DNA from: Adenophora triphylla var. japonica
Lineage: Eukaryota; Streptophyta; Magnoliopsida; Asterales; Campanulaceae
Reading direction: 5' to 3'
Length of the DNA: 64,000 nt
Assembly: GCA_022495995.1 (NCBI GenBank)
Contig: JAFEMH010005389.1
Location: forward strand, 100,832 to 164,831
Under the pieces are notes generated by a model. That model searched no databases, was not told the origin of the DNA, and saw only the letters and a program-made list of their open reading frames with translations. This document shows positions 56,586 to 64,000 of the stretch, piece after piece. Within the stretch, counting starts at the first letter, position 1. Every line of letters starts with the position of its first letter. Made by a program: the position numbers and the translations under genes.

Positions 56586-57108
56586 ACCTTATACGTCCGA
56601 GTATCCACCCACAGTCATATGCAGACACATTAGTTATTTATTTTGTCTTTTAAATTTTTTAGTTTCTTTTGCAAGTTATTTAGTCATTAGTATAGTCGAG
56701 CTTAGACTCATCAAATAAGTGTAATCATGCATTGATTGTGGGAATGAAAAAAGTTTATTTCTTTAGTAAAAAACAGATTGGATTTTTATTTATTTTTTTG
56801 GACCGCGCCGATTAAGGCTGCCTACGTTCCCCTTTTACAATGAGAACCAAGGGGCTCAGGTCGTCGTAGTTCATTTTCATCAAGCTACTATTTTTAGAAA
56901 GGGAAGATAGAAGCGGGACAATTTTTATTTTATTTGCTCTAACTTTTGCCTAGACCGCCCTTTACGGGTTTTCAATCTAGCGAGCTTTTGAACGCACCCT
57001 TTCTTTTATTGCTAGACCGCCCTTTGCGGGTTTTCAATCTAGCGGGCTTCTTTTTGCGTTTTTTTTTTTTTTTTTTCTTTTTTTTTTATTTAGAGGGGGA
57101 GGAAGAGC
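56586..57108 (-). other. spacer between antisense ORF 2 and pol
   Basis: No ORF of note. Holds a CTACGT...CGTAGTTC motif (56802-56873) and two copies of the CTAGACCGCCC...TCTAGCG motif (56947-56985, 57010-57047) followed by a T-run. Confidence 0.65.
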
Positions 57109-58950
57109 TTAATTATAGTAGCGTCTGAGCTTGCTGAGGTTGGTGGGCTCCTTGAATTCGTTGCCGTCCAAATCCGCCATTTTAACTGCTCCACCCGAAA
57201 ATATCTTCTTGATCACATACGGGCCGGTCCATGTAGGGGCCCACTTCCCAAGAGGATTGAACTTGTTGGGAAGTTGCCGCTTCAAAACCAAATCTCCTTC
57301 CTTAATGTCTAAGGGCCGCACCTTTGTTGAAAGCCCCGCCGTCCGTCTTTGATAGGCTCTGATGTGTTCCATGGCTTTCAGTCCGCGTCGTCAAGTGTGG
57401 CCAACCGATCATATCGACTACGGAGCCATTCAACTTCGCTACTTGATTTTCTAATAAGATCCTCAAAGACGGGACTTCCAACTCAACCGGGAGTACCGCT
57501 CCATCCCATATGTCGAGCAAAAGGAGTTTCGCTCGTAGCCGTACGAACGGAAGTTCTATATCCCCAAAGCGCCAATGGTAGTTTCTCGCCGCCCCTACCT
57601 CGAATCGCCGTCTTTCCGATTATCTCGCTCAATCGTTTTGTTAGCCGCTTCGACCGCTCCGTTGGTCTCGAGGCCTATAAGTGGGAAGACTTCAGGCCGG
57701 TAATCTTGAACTCGCCGCAATTTGTCACAATCTCCGCCGAAGTGGGACCCGTTGTCCGAGATAATCTCATTTGGTACTCCATATCTGCACATGATGTCCT
57801 CCTTAATGAACTGTGCCACCTTTTTGGAAGTCAACACCTTGTAAGACTTTGCCTCGATCCACTTGGTGAAGTAATCCACAGCTACTAATACAAAACAATG
57901 CCCATTGCTTCCCGGCGGTGTAATCTTGCCAATCACATCAATCCCCCATGTCGCAAGTGGCCAAGGGGTTACCATGCTATACAACTCGTGAGGGGGGACA
58001 TGGTTCAAATTGGAACACATTTGGCATTTGGGACATTTCCGCACAAACTGGATGCAGTCGGCTTCTATAGTGACCCAATAATAACCCAATCGTGTGATTT
58101 TCTGTCTCAACATTCTGGCATTCATGTGTGGACCGCATAGGCCATCGTGTACTTCTTCCATGATCATTTCTGCTCGTTTCGCGTCTACACAGAGTAACAG
58201 GAGACCATCGTAGTGTCTTTTGTATAACATATCATCCAGTAGAACAAACTGTCCGGCCAATCGCTTCAATGCCTGCAAGCTTTTGGCTTTCACGTCTCCT
58301 AGAAACGACACATCACCCTTCTTGAGATACTCATAGATTTGTGCGTACCACGGATCCTTATTCTCCTCGATGTCAGCTTGAATTTCGTAGCAATAGGCTT
58401 CGTAGCAGTAAGCGGGGTTCTCTCTTCGGCCAACTCTGAATGGTTTTACAGACATTCCGTGAGGGATCTCGACCAAAGAAGCCAGTGTAGCTAAAGCGTC
58501 GGCAAATCTATTTCTGTCTCTGGGTAGATAATGGAATGTCACTTCCTTGAATTGCTTGACCAGCTCTTCCATATGAGTTTGATACTGTTGTAAGTAGGGG
58601 TCGACAGTCTTCCACTTCTTAGACGTCTGATTGATAATTAAAGCTGAGTCTCCATATACCTCCAACTCCTTTACATTACGCTCTAAGGCTGCTTCTAAAC
58701 CGGCTATGCATGCCTCGTATTCAGTCGCGTTATTAGTGGTTGTAAAATTCAGCTTGATGGCGATGGGGGTGTGCTCATCTTTGGGATCAACCAAAAGGAT
58801 TCCCACTCCGTTGCCCCTCTTGTTCGCGGCTCCATCAAAGAATAGTTGCCATCTCTCTTCCATATCAATGCTAAAAATCCCCTCGTCTGGGAATTCCGGT
58901 TCAAGCCCCTGTTCTTCTGTACTTGGAAACTCTGCTAAATGATCCGCCAT
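57109..58950 (-). pseudogene. Tat-like pol: second RNase H and integrase
   Basis: Open from 58950 to 57595 (451 codons). An RNase H-like domain, about residues 30-165 (LFFDGAANKRGNGVGILL...TEYEACIAGLEAAL...VYGDSALIINQ), is the extra RNase H of Tat elements. The integrase zinc-binding part follows (HDGLCGPH...CPKCQ), then the catalytic core with WGIDVIGK, SDNGSHF and NGAVEAANKT (D, D, E positions present). A frameshift near 57595-57520 separates the integrase C-terminal part at 57372-57109 (GDLVLKRQLPNK...WTGPYVIKKI). Confidence 0.88.
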
Positions 58951-59120
58951 GGCCCTCCCTTTAATCCGCTTTCAAGACATAGGTGATATCGAATTCCCCG
59001 TAAATACCGACCACTTGGCTAATCTCATGGACAGAGAAGGTTTGTCAAACAAATACTTAATTGGATCCATCTTTGACACTAGCGTAATCGGATGCGCCGA
59101 CAAGTAATGCTTCGAGCTTA

Positions 59121-60060
59121 TTAACCACCCAAACTAGCCCTGCATGTGTCTTTTTCCAATGCTGAGTAGTTTAGCTCACTCCCTTGCAACTTTCGACTAA
59201 CAAAATAAACGGCGTTCTCCACCCGAGAGTCCTTGGCTTCTTGTGCCAAAGATAGCCCCAACGGCCGTATCGCCATCAAGTTAGGTACAATAGCAATGGT
59301 TTCTCCGAATGTGGGGGCGAAGGATAGGGGATTAACCAAGTATCTCTTGATTTCCTCAAAGGCTTCTTGACATTTCCAAACCCAATCTATACTTGCGGCC
59401 TTCTTCATCACCAAAATCGGTTCACACATAGTAGTCAATTGATTAATGAAGCGGCCGATGTACCGTAACCGTCCCACGAATCCCTTAACTTCTTTTTTCG
59501 TGCGTGGTGGCCTCATCTCCATGATGGCTTGAATCTTCCTTGGGTCTCGCCTCAATCCCTCGTTCGGTGACCATGTAGCCCAGACCTTTCCTCGAATAAC
59601 CCCAAATGTACACTTGGCGTGATTCAAGCGCATTGCGTGCTCGCGCAGCCTGTCGAAGAACTTTCTTAAATCAATGAAATGCCGACCGTCCGACTTCTTG
59701 GAATGAATGATCATATCGTCGACATACACCTCAATCTCTTTATGGATCATGTCATGGAATAATGTCATGGATCGCTCTCGGTATGTAGCCCCCGCATTTT
59801 TCAATCCGAATGGCATTACAAAGGTAACAAGATGTTCCTACGGTGTAGTGAAAGCCGTCTTCTCCCCGGGTCCGCTCCGCCATCTTGATCCGATTATATC
59901 CCGCAAAACCATCTACAAAAGACTTGACCTCATAGTTAGCAGTGGCATCTACTAGCATGTCGATATTGGGCAACGGGAAGTCGTCCTTCTGGACTAGCCT
60001 TGTTGAGATCTCTAAGTCAACACAAACTCGAACCTTGCCATTCGATTTATCGACCGTCAC
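59121..60060 (-). pseudogene. Tat-like reverse transcriptase/RNase H, two frames
   Basis: The first piece (60060-59752) has VRVCVDLE, DDFPLPNIDMLVD and FVDGFAGYNRIKM. The second (59816-59121) has MPFGLKNAGATY, catalytic YVDDMIIHSKK (about 59700-59732) and the RNase H start with FVSRKLQGSELNYSALEKD. The frame shifts near 59800 and again before 59121. Confidence 0.88.
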
Positions 60061-61885
60061 AATATTAGATAACCACGTCTGATACTCAATAACTCGATAA
60101 AGCCCACCCGAGGAGCTTCTCTATCTCTTCTTTAACTTGCAGAGACCATTCTCGCTTAATGCGGCGTAATTTCGCTTTGACAAAGCTTCGCGTCCGGTGT
60201 TAATGGTATTCTCGTGCTCCACTATCGAGTTATCCAAATTTCGCATATCCTTGTATGACCATGCGAACACATCCGAATATTCTTTAAGCACTCAATCAAC
60301 GCTTCCCTTTCAGCCCCTTCGAAGAAGCTTCCAATCTCAGGTCTCTCTCGCTCTTCTTCCGTTCCCAAATTAATACATGATAACACCTCATCGGCAACTT
60401 GGGCCCGACCTTCCTTTTGATTGATAACTTGCTTAGAAATTTCTTTAATGTATTCATTGTTTAAATGCGTGTCCGCTTTCTTCTAATGAGTCATTATTAA
60501 CTAAGTTAATTTGATTAAGTTGAGCATTATTTTTAGTTAATTTATCATTAAGAAGATTGGCTATGAGGGGATACTCGTAAAGATCTAGTTTTTCATTCAT
60601 AGCGAAAGGGAAAACAACATTTGCAACTAACTCATAGTCTTTCCTCGACGTGAGGTCATCGACTTGGAAGACGACTCAAACTCAAAAGAAAACACATCGT
60701 ACTCGAACAAAACAGATGACTCAAGAAACAGAGGACTTGGGGGAACCAGTGGGAGACTCAACAGAGGAGGCATCGGGCCCCAGCCTCTTCAACCATGTAT
60801 TCCTTCGTGGCTACGGGTCCGCCGAATACGCACCAATTCTTCAAACTTTCCAACCATGGGTGTCACCAACGTCCTTGGATCCGTATCGCCCGCCCGCTTC
60901 CGCCCCAATGACCGCAACCATATCATCTTCTATATTCAGTATTCCCCAAATGCCGTAATGTGCTCCGACCATCCCATTCTTCCGCATCCTCCGAAACCGC
61001 AATGTTCTCAACCAACGGCTCATCCAAAGATACTCGCCCTAGCCGATCGGCCAACTCATCTTCGCCTTGATGACGTACCGGCTCTGACTGTGACAACCTT
61101 GCCTCTCTTTGACGTGGATCCATGAGAACCGTCTTCGCCTTCGACCTATCAACCTCTCGTATCCCCGAAGATTTCGAAACCTTTCTCGCAGCCTCGCCCG
61201 CGTGATCAAACCAAGGCTCACTAAACTCCATGCAAGAGAATTCTTCGCCCTCCTTAACAAAGTAACTATTGAGGGAAAGGCGGTATGGCCTCATCTCTGG
61301 CTTCTCGTAGTGGTAGCTTTGCCCTCTTGAGGAACTCAATTCTTTCTCTTCACCCGATCTTCGTGGGTAATAACATAGCCTAAACCGTGCCTCGCCGCGA
61401 TGATCGCAGCTTCCATTGCTTGCGTAGGTCCCCGGAGATGTTCACCAAGCCCCGCCCCGGTACAAATCCCATGTTTCTCATCATCCTAACAAACTCTGGT
61501 CGTACTCGTCCGATGTCTTTGTGAGGTCCACCGCGCAAACCTCGTGCTCGTGCTATTAGCCGAAACCGCCGAACATTGAACTACCCTCTTCGTGCCGGAC
61601 CGTAGGACCGGCTTTCCCTGCTTCGATCCCCGAGATGTTACTGTATCGCTATAAATGACTCAGCTACTTGATTGCCCGGGATCCGGAATTTCACACATTG
61701 ATGCAATGAGGAAGTGGACTCCATTCATCCGATGCAACCATGGCCTACCCAAAGAAGATGGTGAAGGTGGACGGTATGTCTATGACTTGAAACTCAAGAA
61801 TCATAGTAGCGGTCCCGCAAGTAAGGGGCAACCGATTATTCCCAAACCGACCGGCTAGTAGAATCGTATCCTCGCACGGAATGAA
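60061..61885 (-). pseudogene. decayed region between protease and RT
   Basis: Only short open pieces, the longest 61339-60923 (MSSSRGQSYHYEKPEMRPY...LADRLGRVSLDEP), as expected for the protease-RT linker and start of RT. Many frameshifts; no intact domain. Confidence 0.55.
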
Positions 61886-62083
61886 TCAAGGTCTCAAATA
61901 TGTGGGACTTAGATCAAGGACGTCCATCATCCTCGAAGGCGTATGTTCACCGCAGTAACCGTTGTCAATGAAAATACGTGGCAACCTTTTTCCGTTAACT
62001 TCAATAGTAATGTGCAAGTGGTTCATTATGATCCGATCCAAACTCCGGCATGTCCAACTCCGAAAATGTAATGATATTCCCAA
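61886..62083 (-). pseudogene. Tat-like protease remnant
   Basis: Short open piece with NHLHITIEVNGKRLPRIFIDNGY...PSRMMDVLDLSP; IDNG marks the aspartic protease active site in this lineage. Flanks are frameshifted. Confidence 0.6.
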
Positions 62084-63994
62084 AGTGTATGTTGCCGATC
62101 ATCTCGCGTTACATCTTCTCGGCTTTGTATCGTACTCCGCACCAAAGTCGCAAAGCAAGATTCTCGTTCCAACATCATCCTCGGGCATACGAGGACGTTA
62201 GCAAGGACCATAAGGAGATATTGGCTTGAGTTAGCTTCGCTGAGTGAGAATAGGGTCTTCTTTATCGGGATTCACTACTTCGCTGGACCAAACACTTTCT
62301 TCGCCCCTTTATCTTCTCGGTTGATACACCCTTCCTGACCTCGTGAGTAGACTAACCCCATTCTTTTCCATATCGATACTTCGCGTGAATTTCAGCCAAC
62401 GAGAGAGGTTTAGGACTCTCTTCCACATAATCACCATTTAACGAGGCAACTTCTCTAGACAGCTCCTCAAAAGACAAAGATATAACAAGAAAATTCTTTA
62501 TAAATTGAACTCAAATTACAAACCGACACAACCGCCCACCGTCCGTCACAAATGCACTGACCGGATCAAATGAGGTCTTTCTCTACCATAGCAATATCAC
62601 TACCAACTATCTTACTAGGATTCTCTATCTTCCCTTCAATGATGAGCTTCGCACACCCTTTTCAAAGCAAAACCAAAGATACTCTGAGAGTTTCGGCACG
62701 AACAATCCCTTTCTCGACAATAGCCGAGAATACATCTTCCGTCGACAAATTTCTGGCCAAAAGCATCTTCCATCTCTACCAAGCCGATAAAATTACCTTC
62801 CACCATGTGGATCTTGTTGTTAGGGAGAGGATTCCCCACAACATTTGAGACTTCGGCTTCTCTACCTTACCTTGCCGAATCAAGTCTTGTACTAAACGCT
62901 GAACCGAAGGCAAGAATCGCAGTGTGACCCTCAGACTTCAAGTGGTAGTGGCAATACTTAGAAGCATCTAAGCCTTCCTTCGGGTTTAACGGTTCATAAT
63001 TCTCAAGCGGCTTGACCAACCCCTTCTTCACTAGCACTTCAAAACCTTGCCCATTGGCATTCCAAAATCATCAAATACTTCCTCTCGCGGTGAATACCGT
63101 TATTCCCCCTCATTACGGCTTGAACATCCAAAGCAGCTTCCCCTTGCACATAATTTACTTGCCCCACGGGCTCTTTCTTTGCTGCGGTATTTGCGGGAGT
63201 TCTATAGCGGAATGAATTATTAGCAGCCCCAGTGTCCTTTGGTGGAGCAATTCCGGTGATGCCACTTTCATAACGTACGCCCGAATCCACCATTTCCCTA
63301 AGATTGGGAAAGTAACCATTACCAACTGCCAACTTGTGTCCGGGGCAACAAGCACTTGTAAAAAATCTCGTTTCGTTCATTCTCCTTGGGCGGATACCGA
63401 ATTTCGCTAACTTATCATTCCAACGCTTGTAGAAGTCATAAATCGACTCTCCATTCTTTTTGAAGCGTGTGCTCCAAATCAGCTCGATTCACTTGCCAAT
63501 CCATGTTTGCTTGATACTTTTCAGAGAACACCCTACTAACCTTGTCCCATGTGTCCCTTTCCTCCTCGTTCAACTTCAAAAACCAACGGAGAGCAGCCCC
63601 TTCCAATGTGCTATGGAACATTCTTGCCATTTGCTCGGGTGTACAGTCTTTGGCCCTCATCGCCAACGTATAGCTGTCTAAATGTGTCTTTGGGCAAGTA
63701 ACTCCTCTAAACATGGCCATCTTGGGCATCTTGAAATCTTGAGGTAGGGGTGCAACTTTGCTCGGATTAAGCATCTTGATGGGGGACACACCTTGCTTTC
63801 CCATTTGCTCTGGCCAATGCCTTCACTTGTTCAATCAATGCTAACACAATGATCCGTAGCAATGTTGGAGTTCTCGTATGGTCGGGGTCGAGTGATGGTA
63901 GGGGAGGTGGAGTAGGTAGGGATATGATGGCCGGAATAATTGAAGGGTAAAGTGGGAGGGGGTAGATTAGCAAAGTGGTCCTCGGGTGTGTCAC
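62084..63994 (-). pseudogene. Tat-like gag remnant
   Basis: Pieces 63994-63767, 63804-63436, 63380-63039 and 62839-62636 in different frames. The capsid part has FRGVTCPKTHLDSYTLAM and EGAALRWFLKLNEEE. A knuckle-like KYCHYHLKSEGH lies near 62930-62970. It resembles the intact gag at 45981-44617 in layout. It begins near the window edge. Confidence 0.75.
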
Positions 63995-64000
63995 AGGAGG

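Larger units (their letters stand above)
48850..64000 (-). mobile_element. Tat-lineage-like Ty3/gypsy retrotransposon, right end outside window
   Basis: It reads on the minus strand. The 3' LTR is 48850-50995. Proceeding right come the polypurine region, two extra gene regions on the opposite strand (52183-54020 and 55177-56585), then integrase, a second RNase H, RT/RNase H, protease and gag up to 63994. An RNase H directly before integrase, in addition to the one after RT, and antisense ORFs between pol and 3' LTR are known hallmarks of the Tat group. Frames are broken many times. The 5' LTR is not in the window. Confidence 0.85.

Overview
The window is nuclear DNA of a flowering plant, most likely a eudicot. 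The evidence is spliced genes with GT-AG introns, a 3-exon beta-tubulin gene, plant-only families (DUF3527, six-cysteine prolamin-like), abundant Stowaway-type MITEs with CTCCCTCCGTCC ends and TA duplications, and nested LTR retrotransposons. The species cannot be named from the sequence.

Left part (1-30 kb) holds five host genes separated by small transposons: a DUF3527 protein (+, 7967-10708, with a probable noncoding first exon at 1-246 and a leader intron holding a complete Ty1/copia insertion), the RNA polymerase I/III subunit AC19 (+, 11963-15148), a secreted six-cysteine prolamin-like (ECA1-type) protein (+, 15779-16204), mitochondrial ribosomal protein mS34 (-, 21373-16702, three exons, last intron 4.1 kb and full of transposons) and beta-tubulin (-, 29435-27133). 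Introns and intergenic DNA contain at least a dozen Stowaway-like MITEs (some nested three deep), a solo LTR with a 5-bp duplication, and hAT-like nonautonomous elements with 8-bp duplications.

Right part (31-64 kb) is a transposon nest. A broken Ty3/gypsy element on the + strand (gag, protease, reverse transcriptase) was split by two long hAT-like elements (33132-36031, 36055-38056), a truncated LTR (38057-38897), a young gag-only LTR retrotransposon on the minus strand (40922-48570, 1046-bp LTRs, GATGC duplication) and a large Tat-lineage-like retrotransposon on the minus strand (from 48850, running off the right edge). The Tat-like element carries, between integrase and its 3' LTR and on the opposite strand, two extra gene regions: a glycine-rich ORF followed by a plant-mobile-domain ORF, and a second ORF resembling the DUF7745/plant-mobile-domain-like group. 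Clusters of a GGGCCGATCGGCCC palindrome lie just upstream of both antisense regions.

The gag-only element shares its polypurine-tract region, a CTACGTA...CGTAGTTC motif and a CTAGAC...TCTAG hairpin motif with the Tat-like element. It is therefore probably a nonautonomous relative mobilised in trans by intact copies elsewhere, because the Tat-like copy here has many frameshifts in pol.
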